From assembly GCA_963169635.1 (NCBI GenBank), contig CAUJDL010000052.1:1-64000 (forward strand): a stretch of 64,000 nt of DNA, given 5' to 3'. This DNA is from Bacteroidota bacterium (lineage in GTDB: Bacteria; Bacteroidota; Bacteroidia; Chitinophagales; Chitinophagaceae). A program made the translations under genes and the position numbers. Position 1 is the first letter of the stretch. The number at the start of each line of letters is the position of its first letter. Below the pieces are notes generated by a model. That model did no database searches. It had not been told where the DNA came from and worked only from the letters and a program-made list of their open reading frames with translations. Of this stretch, positions 29,137 through 40,100 are shown piece by piece.

Positions 29137-29529
29137 TTATTCTTCATCATTTTTAAAATATTTGTCTATATCTCTTCTTTCTTTTTTTGTTGGTCGGCCA
29201 ATTTTACTCAAAATTTTTCCTGTATGAAAAGATGAAGGCATATATTCTATAGCAGCTTTTTCTTCTGGAGGTGTAATATCTGTATAATGTTTTATTGCTT
29301 CGGTATAAGCAACTCTTTTTTCTAATAAAGCAGTAACTTTTATTAACCATTTTCTTGCTTCAGTTTTTATATCATATTCATCGCCTACATGTACAGTTTT
29401 AGCAGGTTTTACGCTATTGCCATTAAACTTTACTTTTCCTTTTTCACAAGCTTCTGCTGCCAATGCTCTTGTTTTAAATAGCCTGATAGCCCATAAATAT
29501 TTATCTATTCTAAGCTTTTCTGTACTCAT
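29137..29529 (-). CDS. RNA-binding S4 domain protein (Hsp15/RqcP-like)
   Basis: A 130-aa basic protein with an N-terminal S4 domain, RIDKYLWAIRLFKTRALAAE followed by CEKGKVKFNG and VHVGDEYDI. The order and length match Hsp15 (HslR)-like proteins, which bind stalled 50S subunits carrying peptidyl-tRNA. The C-terminal half is family-specific and ends with a KKERRDIDKYF motif. It is upstream of trmD in the same direction. Confidence 0.92.
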   Translation of the reverse strand: MSTEKLRIDKYLWAIRLFKTRALAAEACEKGKVKFNGNSVKPAKTVHVGDEYDIKTEARKWLIKVTALLEKRVAYTEAIKHYTDITPPEEKAAIEYMPSSFHTGKILSKIGRPTKKERRDIDKYFKNDEE

Positions 29530-29618
29530 GATATTAGCTAATTGATAAAAAATGAATTATTAAGAACGAAGATATTAATAAATTAAAAACTCCATTTATG
29601 ATAACACTTTCACTGCCT

Positions 29619-29626
29619 TATCTTTG
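29619..29626 (+). promoter_or_regulatory. -7 promoter box of alaS
   Basis: TATCTTTG is a full TAnnTTTG match, 27 nt before the ATG at 29654. The in-frame TTG at 29624 lies inside this box, so translation from it is unlikely. Confidence 0.5.
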
Positions 29627-29656
29627 CAAACCTTTAATTATTGTATTTTTTGTATG

Positions 29657-32278
29657 ATGACATCTGCCGAAATAAGACAACATTTTTTAGATTTTTTTAA
29701 AAGCAAAGAACATGCAATTGTTCCATCTGCTCCTATTGTTGTAAAAAATGATCCTACACTTTTATTTACCAATGCTGGAATGAATCAGTTTAAAGATTAT
29801 TTTTTAGGAAATAAACAACCCGAAAATCCACGTATTGCTGATACACAAAAATGCTTACGTGTAAGTGGTAAGCATAATGATTTAGAAGAAGTAGGTGTAG
29901 ATACTTATCATCATACCATGTTTGAAATGTTGGGCAACTGGAGCTTTGGTAATTATTTTAAAACAGAAGCTATTGCATGGAGCTGGGAATTGCTAACTGA
30001 AGTGTATAAATTAGATAAAAGCAGATTGTATGTAACCATTTTTGAAGGAGATGAAAAAGAAGGCTTACCAAAAGATACAGAAGCTTTTAATGAGTGGAAA
30101 AAAGTAATTGCAGAAGACAAAATTTTATTGGGCAATAAAAAAGATAATTTTTGGGAAATGGGCGACACTGGTCCTTGTGGCCCTTGTACAGAAATACATG
30201 TAGATTGTAGAACTGATGAAGAAAGAAAATTAGTAGATGGAAAAACATTAGTAAATAACGACCATCCACAAGTAATAGAAATTTGGAATAATGTATTTAT
30301 ACAGTTTAACAGAAAAAAAGATGGTTCGCTTGAATTATTACCTGCCAAACATGTAGATACAGGAATGGGCTTTGAAAGATTGGTTCGTGTAATACAAGGC
30401 AAAACATCTAACTACGATACAGATGTATTTACCAATACAATTAAAGCAACAGAAAAAATTACCCATCAAACTTATGAGTTTAGCGATACCAAAAAAGATA
30501 TTGCTTTTCGTGTAATGGCAGACCATATTAGAGCTATTGCATTTACCATTGCAGATGGACAATTACCAAGCAACACAGGTGCTGGCTATGTTATAAGAAG
30601 AATTTTAAGAAGAGCAGTACGTTATTATTTTACTTACTTAAATTATAAGCAACCATTATTATTTCAATTATTGCCTGTAATTGCAAAGCAATTTGAATTT
30701 GTATTCCCTGAACTTAATGCACAATTAGATTTTGTAACAAAAGTTATTAAAGAAGAGGAAGAAGCATTTTTAAGAACATTAGATAAAGGACTAAAATTAA
30801 TAGATGAAATTATTACAACAGCACAAGCATCTACAACAAAAGAAATTAACGGAAAAATTGCTTTTGAATTATTTGATACTTATGGTTTTCCTATAGACCT
30901 TACAAGATTAATTGCTAACGAAAATAATTTATCTATAGATGAAAAAGGTTTTGAACAAGCATTAAAAGAACAAAAAGATAGAAGCCGTGCTGCTACAGCA
31001 ATTGATACAGAAGATTGGATAAATGTAAATGATGGAGATACTAGTTTTATAGGTTATCATACATTATCTACAACAACAAAAATTATTAAATACAGAAAAA
31101 TAAAAGCAAAAGGAAAAGAAGCTTTTCAAATTGTATTAGCAGCTACACCTTTTTATGCAGAAAGTGGTGGACAAGTAGGTGATAAAGGAAAATTAATAAT
31201 AGATAACCATGAACTAATAATTACTGATACTAAAAAAGAAAATAATTTAATTATTCATTTTACAGAAGCAATACCAGAAAATATAAATTGGCAAAAAGAA
31301 GTAGTAGCAACTGTAAATACAAACCTAAGAAATGCTACTGCTGCTAACCATAGTGCTACACATTTATTACATGCAGCTTTAAGAAAAGTATTAGGTACAC
31401 ATGTTGCACAAAAAGGTAGTTTAGTAAATGAGGATTATTTAAGATTCGATTTTTCTCATTTTGCAAAAGTTACTGATGATGAAATTGCACAAATAGAAAA
31501 AATTGTCAACGAAAAAATAAGAGCTAATATTCCTGTTGTAATTAAAGAAATGAATAAAGACGAAGCATTAACATTAGGTGCAATGGCTTTATTTGGAGAA
31601 AAATATGGCGATGTTGTTCGTGTAGTAATTATAGACCCTAATTATTCTGTAGAACTTTGTGGAGGTACACATGTAAGCAATACAGGAGAACTTGGCTTCT
31701 TAAAAATAAAACATGAAACAGCTGTTGCTGCTGGTGTTAGAAGAATAGAAGCTTTAAGTGGTAAAGCAGCAGAAGAATTTATTAACGAACAACTACATCA
31801 ACTACATGCAGTAAAAACAATTTTTAATAACCCTAAAGAAATTTTAAAAGTTATTGAAAATACTATTGCAGAAAATAAAGAATTAAAAAAACAAGTAGAA
31901 AGTTTAACAGCTAAACAATTAGCTGTAGTTAAGCAATCTTTATTGAGTAATATTATTACTATTAATCATCAAAAATTTATTGGTGCAGTAATAGATGCTA
32001 ATAATGCAGATAGTGTAAAAAAATTAGCTTTAGATTTAAAAGATAATACAGATATAGCTGTAATAGCTGCCAATATTGATGGCAAAGCAAGTGTTGCTAT
32101 TATGCTAAGTGATAATTTTATTAATGTTACAAAATTAGAAGCACCAAAAATTATTAAAGAACATATTGCACCAATTATTAAAGGTGGTGGTGGTGGACAA
32201 AAAACTTTAGCAACAGCTGGCGGTCAAGATGCTAATAATTTACAAAAAGTAATAGAAGTAGTAAAAGGATTATTATAA
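29657..32278 (+). CDS. alaS: Alanyl-tRNA synthetase
   Basis: Charges tRNA-Ala. From the ATG at 29657 the protein is 873 aa and begins MTSAEIRQHFLDFF as homologues do; an ATG at 29654 directly precedes it. Class II core motifs include FTNAGMNQFKDYFLG and EMGDTGPCGPCTEIH. The editing domain has HSATHLLHAALR and CGGTHVSNTGE, supplying zinc-binding His and Cys residues. The C-Ala domain ends with IKGGGGGQKTLATAGGQD. The stop overlaps the convergent aminotransferase by 6 bp. Confidence 0.97.
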   Translation: MTSAEIRQHFLDFFKSKEHAIVPSAPIVVKNDPTLLFTNAGMNQFKDYFLGNKQPENPRIADTQKCLRVSGKHNDLEEVGVDTYHHTMFEMLGNWSFGNYFKTEAIAWSWELLTEVYKLDKSRLYVTIFEGDEKEGLPKDTEAFNEWKKVIAEDKILLGNKKDNFWEMGDTGPCGPCTEIHVDCRTDEERKLVDGKTLVNNDHPQVIEIWNNVFIQFNRKKDGSLELLPAKHVDTGMGFERLVRVIQGKTSNYDTDVFTNTIKATEKITHQTYEFSDTKKDIAFRVMADHIRAIAFTIADGQLPSNTGAGYVIRRILRRAVRYYFTYLNYKQPLLFQLLPVIAKQFEFVFPELNAQLDFVTKVIKEEEEAFLRTLDKGLKLIDEIITTAQASTTKEINGKIAFELFDTYGFPIDLTRLIANENNLSIDEKGFEQALKEQKDRSRAATAIDTEDWINVNDGDTSFIGYHTLSTTTKIIKYRKIKAKGKEAFQIVLAATPFYAESGGQVGDKGKLIIDNHELIITDTKKENNLIIHFTEAIPENINWQKEVVATVNTNLRNATAANHSATHLLHAALRKVLGTHVAQKGSLVNEDYLRFDFSHFAKVTDDEIAQIEKIVNEKIRANIPVVIKEMNKDEALTLGAMALFGEKYGDVVRVVIIDPNYSVELCGGTHVSNTGELGFLKIKHETAVAAGVRRIEALSGKAAEEFINEQLHQLHAVKTIFNNPKEILKVIENTIAENKELKKQVESLTAKQLAVVKQSLLSNIITINHQKFIGAVIDANNADSVKKLALDLKDNTDIAVIAANIDGKASVAIMLSDNFINVTKLEAPKIIKEHIAPIIKGGGGGQKTLATAGGQDANNLQKVIEVVKGLL

Positions 32279-33427
32279 ATCTTTTTTAAACAATGCAAGT
32301 TTTTCTACTGCTTTTTCTAAAGTACTTTCTTTTTTAGCAAAGCAAAAACGTATTGCTTTATTATCTTCTCCATTTTTATAAAATGCAGATACAGGTATTG
32401 TAGCAACACCATAATTTTTTGTTAGATAAATAGCAAAATCTTTATCGTTTAAATTACTTAATCCTTCATAACTATAACACTCAAAATAGCTACCATGAGA
32501 AGGAATAATTTTAAAAGGCGTTTGTTGCATTAGTGTTCTAAAATAATCTCTTTTTTGTTGCATGGTTTTACCAAGTGTAAGATAAGCTTCTTCATTTTGT
32601 ATGTATTCTGCTAATGCAAATTGCTTAGGACTATCTATACTAAAGCTATTAAATTGATGTACTTTTCTAAACTCATTCATTAAAGTTGGACTGCTAATAC
32701 AATAACCAATTTTCCAGCCTGTACAGTGATAAGTTTTTCCAAATGAAAAACATACAAAACTTCTTTCTAACAAATCTGGATAGCGTAAAATACTTTGGTG
32801 TTGTAAGTCATCAAAAATTAAATGCTCATACACTTCATCGCTTAAAATAAAAATATTGGTATTTGCTACAATATTTCTTAACTCAATAATATCTTGCTTT
32901 GTTAATACAGCACCAGTTGGGTTATGTGGGCTGTTAATAATTATCATTTTTGTTTTAGCCGTTATTTTATTTTTTACCTCTTGCCAAGGAATAGAATAAT
33001 TAGGATAAGCTAATGATATTAAAACAGGCTTTGCACCATTAATAACTATATTGGGTATATAACTATCATAAGCAGGTTCAAAAACTATTACTTCGTCATT
33101 TGGTTGTAATACAGTTGTAAGTGCTGTATAAATTGCATAAGTGCCACCTGGTGTTATTGTAATTTGTTTTTCTGCATCAATATTTGATTGATAAAGTTTA
33201 GCATACTTTGCAGCAATTTGTTCTCTTAAAACAGGCAATCCATTTGAATGAACATATTGATTATTGCCATTTTGCATAGCTTTATTTACCAATGCTATCA
33301 ATTCATTATTCATAGCAAAATCAGGAAAACCTTGTCCTAGATTTACAGCATTATGTTGTACTGCTAAAGAACTCATTACTGTAAAAATAGTAGTACCAAC
33401 ATCGGGTAATTTAGATTGTAATTGCAT
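32273..33427 (-). CDS. PLP-dependent aminotransferase (methionine/YbdL type)
   Basis: A 384-aa fold-type I aminotransferase. The N-terminus SSLAVQHNAVNLGQGFPDF is characteristic of the YbdL/kynurenine-oxoglutarate group. SPHNPTGAVLT is the conserved Asn-Pro loop, and the PLP-binding lysine lies in FSFGKTYHCTGWKIGY. YbdL-like enzymes use methionine as amino donor, which would fit methionine salvage, but specificity is inferred. Single gene. Confidence 0.92.
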   Translation of the reverse strand: MQLQSKLPDVGTTIFTVMSSLAVQHNAVNLGQGFPDFAMNNELIALVNKAMQNGNNQYVHSNGLPVLREQIAAKYAKLYQSNIDAEKQITITPGGTYAIYTALTTVLQPNDEVIVFEPAYDSYIPNIVINGAKPVLISLAYPNYSIPWQEVKNKITAKTKMIIINSPHNPTGAVLTKQDIIELRNIVANTNIFILSDEVYEHLIFDDLQHQSILRYPDLLERSFVCFSFGKTYHCTGWKIGYCISSPTLMNEFRKVHQFNSFSIDSPKQFALAEYIQNEEAYLTLGKTMQQKRDYFRTLMQQTPFKIIPSHGSYFECYSYEGLSNLNDKDFAIYLTKNYGVATIPVSAFYKNGEDNKAIRFCFAKKESTLEKAVEKLALFKKDL

Positions 33428-33536
33428 GTAACGAAGTTAAAAGAGTTTACTAATTAATTAAACACTCAAAAAATATTTAATGCAATTGTTGATGAAAATA
33501 AAAAACAATAAAAATTGTATTTTCTACAATATCAAT

Positions 33537-36500
33537 TTATTGATTGATAGTAGCAGTAGCTGTTTTATTAAATGTGTGCATTTGTTGTAAAAAGTTAAGC
33601 ATAGCTTGCATGCCTTTAATATCATCTACAACTAATAAAAAGTTTTTAGCTACTTGTTTTAATCTGCCTTTATTAGTGGCAGTTTGTAAAAATGTTACTA
33701 TGTTTTTAAAAGTATCACTATCAAAATATGGACTATTATTTTTATTGATAAAATAACATCGTAACACATTTTCTTTTAAGCTCATTTTTTCGAAACCTAA
33801 ATCTATTGCTAACCATCTGCAACGTACAGTAGTAAATAAATCTTCTACTTCACTAGTTATTGGACCAAATCTGTCTTGCATTTCTGCATGAAAAAGTTGC
33901 AAATCATTTTCGTTTTCACAATCATTTAATCTGGTGTAAAGAGAAAGTCTTTCTGAAATACTTTCTACATAATTATCAGGAATTAAAATTTCTATATCAG
34001 TATCAATAGTACAATCATTTACATAATCATCTTGCAAACTAATTTCTTCTTTAAATAATTCTTTAAAAGAAGTTCTTTTCAATTCTCTAATAGCTTCGTT
34101 CAAAATTTTTTGATACATTTCAAAACCAATATCAGCCATAAAACCACTTTGTTCGCCACCAAGAATATCTCCTGCACCACGTATATCTAAATCTCTCATA
34201 GCTATTTGAAAGCCACTACCTAAATCGCTAAACTGTTCTAATGTTTGTAATCTTTTTCTGCTATTCAAAGGTAATGTACTCATTGGTGGTGCAAGTAAAT
34301 AGCAAAATGCTTTTTTATTACTTCGTCCAACTCTGCCTCTTAATTGATGCAAATCGCTTAAACCAAAATGATGTGCATTATTAATAATAATTGTATTTAC
34401 ATTAGGAATATCTACACCACTTTCTACAATATTGGTACAAATTAATACATCATATTTTCTATCAATAAAATCTAAAATTCTTTCTTCTAACTGAGAGCCT
34501 TCCATTTGTCCATGTGCATAAGCAATAGAAAGATCAGGACATTGAGCTTGTATTAAAGCAGCCATTTCTGCTAAGCCCAATATTTTATTTTGAATAAAAA
34601 ATACTTGTCCACCTCTTGATGTTTCATAATAAATAGTATCTCTTATAAACTCATCATTAAAAACATGTACTTCTGTTTGTATAGGTTGTCTGTTAGGTGG
34701 TGGAGTATTAATAATGCTTAAATCTCTTGCACCCATTAAGCTAAATTGTAAAGTACGAGGTATAGGTGTTGCTGTAAGTGTTAAGCAATCTACAGTTGTT
34801 TTTAAAAGTTTTAATTTTTCTTTATGTGCTACACCAAATTTTTGTTCTTCGTCTATTACCATTAAACCTAAATCTTTAAACTTAACATCTTTGCCTAAAA
34901 TACCATGTGTACCTATGATAATATCTATTTTTCCTTCGCTTAATTTTTTTAGTGTTTCTTTTTTTTCTTTAGCATTTTTAAAGCGATTAATATAATCTAT
35001 CGTTACAGGAAAATCTTTAAGCCTTTCTTTAAAAGTATTATAATGCTGAAAAGCTAAAATAGTTGTAGGTACTAATACAGCAGCTTGTTTGCCATCTACA
35101 ACAGTTTTAAAAGCAGCACGTATAGCAATTTCTGTTTTACCAAAACCCACATCACCACAAATTAATCTATCCATTGGTGCAGCATTTTCCATATCTTTTT
35201 TTACATCTAATGTTGCTTTACTTTGGTCTGGCGTATCTTCATAAATAAAACTTGCTTCTAATTCTGTTTGTAAATAATTATCTGGTGTGTGTGCAAAGCC
35301 TTGCTGTGCCTTGCGTTGAGCATATAGTTTAATTAAATCAAAAGCAATTTCTTTTACTTTATTTTTTGTTTTCTCTTTTAATTTATTCCAGGTATCTGTA
35401 CCTAATTTATTTATTTTAGGTGTTGTGCCATCTTTACCTGTGTATTTAGATATTTTATGTAGTGAGTTAATATTTACATATAAAACATCATTATCTCTAT
35501 AAATAATTCTTACAGCTTCTTGTATAATACCATTTACGTCTAATTTTTGTAAGCCACTATATCTGCCAATACCATGATCTATATGAGTTACAAAATCGCC
35601 AGGTTGTAAGTCTCGTAAAGTTTTTAAAGTAAGAGCTTTGTTTTTACTGAATGCTTGTTTTACACGATACTTATGATAGCGTTGAAATATTTGATGATCG
35701 GTATAACAAACAGCTTTTAAATCGTTATCAATAAAACCTTCATGTATAGAAATAGGTACAGGAATAAAATTTATTTCTGTATTAAGGTCTTTAAAAATAG
35801 AGTATAATCTTTCTAACTGTTTTACTTGCTCTGCAAAAATGTAAATAGAAAATTGATTGGCTTCATGTTGTTTTAAATCTTGAATAAGCAAATCAAAATT
35901 TCTGTTAAATGAAGGTTGTGCTTTGGTGTTAAATACTATTTCATCTATTGATAAATGTGGCTTGTAGCCAAATTCAATAATATGTTTTTGTTGTATTTGT
36001 CTTTCAATAGTTGCTGTAGGTACAAAATCTTCTAAACTAACTTCTTTTAAAATTTTAGTTTCATCTTCATCAGTTGTATCTTCTGCTAATTGTAAACTAT
36101 TTGTTTTAAACCATTCTAAAAATAAGCCTGCATCTTCTTCTTGAGTGGTAATTTTTTCTTTAATAATATCCCAATCTTTTAACCAAACAATGGTATTGTC
36201 TGGCAAAAATTCAAATAGCGTAACTTTTTCTTTTGTTTCAAATTGTGTTTCTACATTTGGTATAATATTTACTTGCAATAATTTTCTTTCACTCAGTTGT
36301 GTTTCTGCATCAAAAATTCTAATGCTATCAACTTCGTTGCCAAACAATTCTATTCTATATGGTTTTTCGTTGCCAAAAGAATAAATGTCTAAAATGCCAC
36401 CACGTAAAGCAAATTGTCCTGGTTCGTAAACAAAATCTGTTCTGTTAAAACCATACATCACAAACAATTCTATTAATCCATCTAAATTAATTGTATCATT

Positions 36501-36953
36501 TGCTTTAATGCTAATAATATTACTGCTTAATGTTTTTGGTAATACTACTTTTTCAAATAATGCTTCAGGGTAGGTAATCATTATTTTTTTATTACCACCA
36601 ACAGAAAGTTTTGTAAGCATTTCTGTTCTAAGCATTACATGCGATGTATTTAAAAGCCTATAATTTTTTTTATTTTTAAATGATGATGGAAAATAAAATA
36701 AATCTAAAGCAGCAGTTAAATTTTCTATATTGTTATGAAAATATGCAGCTTCTTCGGCATCGTTTAATATTACTAAATGATTAAAACTTTGTGTGTGAGG
36801 ATGAGAGAAAATACTGCTAACAATAAACTCTGCACTACTACCTTGTAAATTTTTAAGATAAATTTTTTGTGTATTGGGCAATAGAATTTTGCTCACCAAT
36901 TGTAAAAGCTGAGAATTTTTTTTATAACCATCCAACAATACACTCAAATTCAT
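33537..36953 (-). CDS. mfd: Transcription-repair coupling factor Mfd
   Basis: Removes RNA polymerase stalled at DNA lesions and recruits UvrA. From the ATG at 36953 (MNLSVLLDGYKKN) it is 1138 aa. A longer frame to 37040 is open but would start upstream of the promoter box at 36966. Domains: UvrB-homology region, RNA polymerase interaction domain (GDFVTHIDHGIGRYSGLQKL), DEAD helicase core with Walker A ICGDVGFGKTEIA and Walker B MVIDEEQKFGV, helicase C-terminal domain (TNIVESGVDIPNVNTI), and the TRCF domain. Confidence 0.96.
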   Translation of the reverse strand: MNLSVLLDGYKKNSQLLQLVSKILLPNTQKIYLKNLQGSSAEFIVSSIFSHPHTQSFNHLVILNDAEEAAYFHNNIENLTAALDLFYFPSSFKNKKNYRLLNTSHVMLRTEMLTKLSVGGNKKIMITYPEALFEKVVLPKTLSSNIISIKANDTINLDGLIELFVMYGFNRTDFVYEPGQFALRGGILDIYSFGNEKPYRIELFGNEVDSIRIFDAETQLSERKLLQVNIIPNVETQFETKEKVTLFEFLPDNTIVWLKDWDIIKEKITTQEEDAGLFLEWFKTNSLQLAEDTTDEDETKILKEVSLEDFVPTATIERQIQQKHIIEFGYKPHLSIDEIVFNTKAQPSFNRNFDLLIQDLKQHEANQFSIYIFAEQVKQLERLYSIFKDLNTEINFIPVPISIHEGFIDNDLKAVCYTDHQIFQRYHKYRVKQAFSKNKALTLKTLRDLQPGDFVTHIDHGIGRYSGLQKLDVNGIIQEAVRIIYRDNDVLYVNINSLHKISKYTGKDGTTPKINKLGTDTWNKLKEKTKNKVKEIAFDLIKLYAQRKAQQGFAHTPDNYLQTELEASFIYEDTPDQSKATLDVKKDMENAAPMDRLICGDVGFGKTEIAIRAAFKTVVDGKQAAVLVPTTILAFQHYNTFKERLKDFPVTIDYINRFKNAKEKKETLKKLSEGKIDIIIGTHGILGKDVKFKDLGLMVIDEEQKFGVAHKEKLKLLKTTVDCLTLTATPIPRTLQFSLMGARDLSIINTPPPNRQPIQTEVHVFNDEFIRDTIYYETSRGGQVFFIQNKILGLAEMAALIQAQCPDLSIAYAHGQMEGSQLEERILDFIDRKYDVLICTNIVESGVDIPNVNTIIINNAHHFGLSDLHQLRGRVGRSNKKAFCYLLAPPMSTLPLNSRKRLQTLEQFSDLGSGFQIAMRDLDIRGAGDILGGEQSGFMADIGFEMYQKILNEAIRELKRTSFKELFKEEISLQDDYVNDCTIDTDIEILIPDNYVESISERLSLYTRLNDCENENDLQLFHAEMQDRFGPITSEVEDLFTTVRCRWLAIDLGFEKMSLKENVLRCYFINKNNSPYFDSDTFKNIVTFLQTATNKGRLKQVAKNFLLVVDDIKGMQAMLNFLQQMHTFNKTATATINQ

Positions 36954-36965
36954 AAATACAGAGGG

Positions 36966-36973
36966 CAAATATA
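36966..36973 (-). promoter_or_regulatory. -7 promoter box of mfd
   Basis: On the minus strand the site reads TATATTTG, followed by C, and ends 12 nt before the ATG at 36953. It supports that start over upstream alternatives. Confidence 0.5.
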
Positions 36974-37128
36974 AACATAGTTTTTTGTAGCAGTAAATTA
37001 TTGTTTTAAAATAAGGGCTAAAGGGTATTGTATAAAACAATATTTTATAAAATATTTGTTACAGGTTTTATGTGAATAATAATAACTTTATACACCATGA
37101 TAAGTTGTGTAAGGAATAAATATTTTGT

Positions 37129-40100
37129 ATGAAAAAATTAATTACTTTATTCATTATTCTATTGCTTTGTTTTAAAGGCTTTGCACAAAAGAAAAAAACA
37201 GATGATAGTTTTTATAAAGCATTTGATAAAGCCACTAATTTATTATTAGCTAAAAAATACGATTCGGCAATAAGCTTTTTTACAATAGCTATCAATATTG
37301 CAGAAAAGCAACATAAAACTACTGAAGAAAAATATACATCATCACTTACCAATTTAGGGGTATGTTATATTTATTTAGCACAACCACAATTAGCACATGA
37401 GTATATTTATAAAGGCTTATTAAATGCAAGAACAAACAAACATTTATTGCCAGAAAATAATGCTTTATATTTCTTAAATTTTTTACACGATAAAATTGTA
37501 GAAAATAATTGGCGTTTTAATTATCCTACACTTAATGCTACTTATGGTAGCTATGTTTATTTTCCTATTTTAAAAGTAGAGCCATTAAAAAATACAGATA
37601 GTTTAAAAGTAATTATAGCAGCAGGTAGCTATGATGGTATTAATGATAGTAGTTATAGTAGCAAAGTTTATAAAAGATACGACTCTGTTTATAAAGAGCA
37701 TGAAGATGTAAAAAATAATTATGCAATTGGTTATGGAAGAATAGTAACTATTGAAAACAACAGAACTATATTGCATGTAAAATCATCATCAACATTAAAT
37801 ATAGAAGCCAGAGATGTAGCAAGTATTTATTGCCAAACACCTGTAAAAGTTAAGAAAAGTTATTTTATTAATTTATTAGATAATGGTATAAGCTTATACG
37901 ATAATTTTAAAACAGATAATTTAATAAGCAGAAGATTTTTACTTTATTATTTTGATGATAAAATAAATTTTGAGTTTATAAAAATTTTAAAGCAAGAGCT
38001 TTTTAATATTCAACAAAATTTTGCAGAAGATACTTTAGATGCAAATAATTTATTAAGTACAAAAGCTACTGCAGGTATTTTTAAAGGCATTAATATTATT
38101 AAAGCTTTAGATAGCACCAACACTAAGCATATACAAGCTTTTATCAATTTTGTAAAAGCTTATCCAGGTAAATATTTTGGTAATAAATTTTCTTTTTCAG
38201 AAGTTTATGCTACATGGGTTTTAAACGAAACACCTTTAGTAGATAATGATATTTTATATTATTTAGTAGGTATTGATGCATCTAAAAGATCCTTTGTTGC
38301 TAAAGCATTAAGCAAAGAAATTAGCAGAAATAATATAATTGAAAAATGGGTAACACAAGCTTTAGATGCTTTTGATAAAAATGATTTATTAAATGTTAGA
38401 ATTATTTTATTAGGATTAGGTGCAGTATATGAAAGCAATAAAACAAATGAAGTAGGTGGATGGTTAAAATTTATTAATGGCATGTATCAATACAAAACAG
38501 GAGATATTGCCTTTGCTAAAACAGAGTTTAATAAAGCAAAAATATTTTTTACTAATGATAAAAATAAAGAAGGCTTAACATTAACTGAACAAGCTATTGT
38601 AAAAATTAATACTAATAACAAAATAGTATTAGAAGTACAAAGTGGTGAGTTTGCAGGTTATGTTACAGTAATGCACCCTTCAGGAGAGTATTATGCAACA
38701 AGAGATTTTAATAATACTGTTAGAATATGGAATTTATCTTTAGGCAAAATTGTTAAAACATTTCAACCACATAATAAGGCTGTAAATGCTTTTGCTTATA
38801 GCCCTAATGGCAGATATTTTGCAACAAGCAGCAAAGATAGTACCATTAAAATATGGAGTACTTTTAACTACTCTATTATTACAACTATTAAAACAAATAG
38901 CGAAGAATATTGTTTAGCTTTTTCTCCTAACAATAAAGAATTAGCAAGTGGTGGCAACGATTCGTTAATTAAAATTTGGAATATACATGATGGCACTGCT
39001 TTATACACTTTAAAAAAGCATAAAGGCTCTGTAACTCAACTTTGTTATGTAGCTAAGAACGAAGATTTTTTGTATAGTGCAGGAACAGATAGTATGGTGT
39101 ATCGTTGGTATTTGCCTGATAGAAAAGATACACATTGGTATAATAAAAAAGCAACTTTATTAAGTATGAAAGTTAGTAGCAATGGCAATTATTTATTTTA
39201 TACTGCTAATGATAGTACAGTAAATGTTTGGGATGTTTATAAAGGCAAGTTTTATTTTAAGCAAAAAATTGCTGTAGCAGAATATGGTAGCAATAAATAT
39301 TTTTCAAAACCAGATTTTTCGCCAGATGGTGCATTACTAGCTTTTGCTAATGAAAGAAATAGTATTGTTTTAGTAGATCTTAATGCTGCTTATTTAAAAA
39401 CTATTTCTAAAGAATCATCTATTTATGCATATCTAAACTCTGTACATTTTACTACAGACCAAAAAGGAATTTTTGCTACTTATCCTTACAATTTTCAAAC
39501 AAAAATATTTGATATAAGTGAGTATAAAAATATTCAAGACTTTGATGTAAATGTAGAAGTAAAAACAAATAAACAATTTACCAATCCTAATATGTGTATT
39601 CAGTTTAGTAAAGATGGAAAATCTTTTTTTACTGCTTCAGACAGAATTAATCAATTTAATTTTACTAATAACACTACATCATTTTTATTTTATGCACCAC
39701 AATATATTTTTTACGACAACTTTATGCTAAACGATTCTATTTCGTTTGTTAGTAATAGTTATCATGAAGTTGGTTTGCTAAATCATGCAACAAAAAAAAT
39801 AATTACATCAATTAAATTAAGTAATGAAGATAGTATTAGACAGTATATTTATAACGAAGCAAATCAAACACTTTATTTAGTAAGTAATCATGGAAAAATA
39901 GAAGCTTTTAAACTATATAATTTTAATATAGATTCAACTATTATTTTTTCTGCTCAAATAAATTTACACAACCAAAAGAAAGTAGATATTGTAAAGTTAG
40001 ATAGTGTTAATAACAATTTAATTATATCTACAAAAGGCAATATGGCAGATATGTATGTTGTAAGTTTAACTACAGGAAAAGTAACTTCATTGCCAGCTAT

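Noticed and set aside
29953-30402. 149-codon open frame antisense to alaS
   Set aside because: Opposite strand of highly conserved alaS core motifs; no family resemblance or start signal.
36954-37040. Longer N-terminus for Mfd
   Set aside because: The extra 29 residues are not Mfd-like and the promoter box at 36966-36973 lies inside this stretch.
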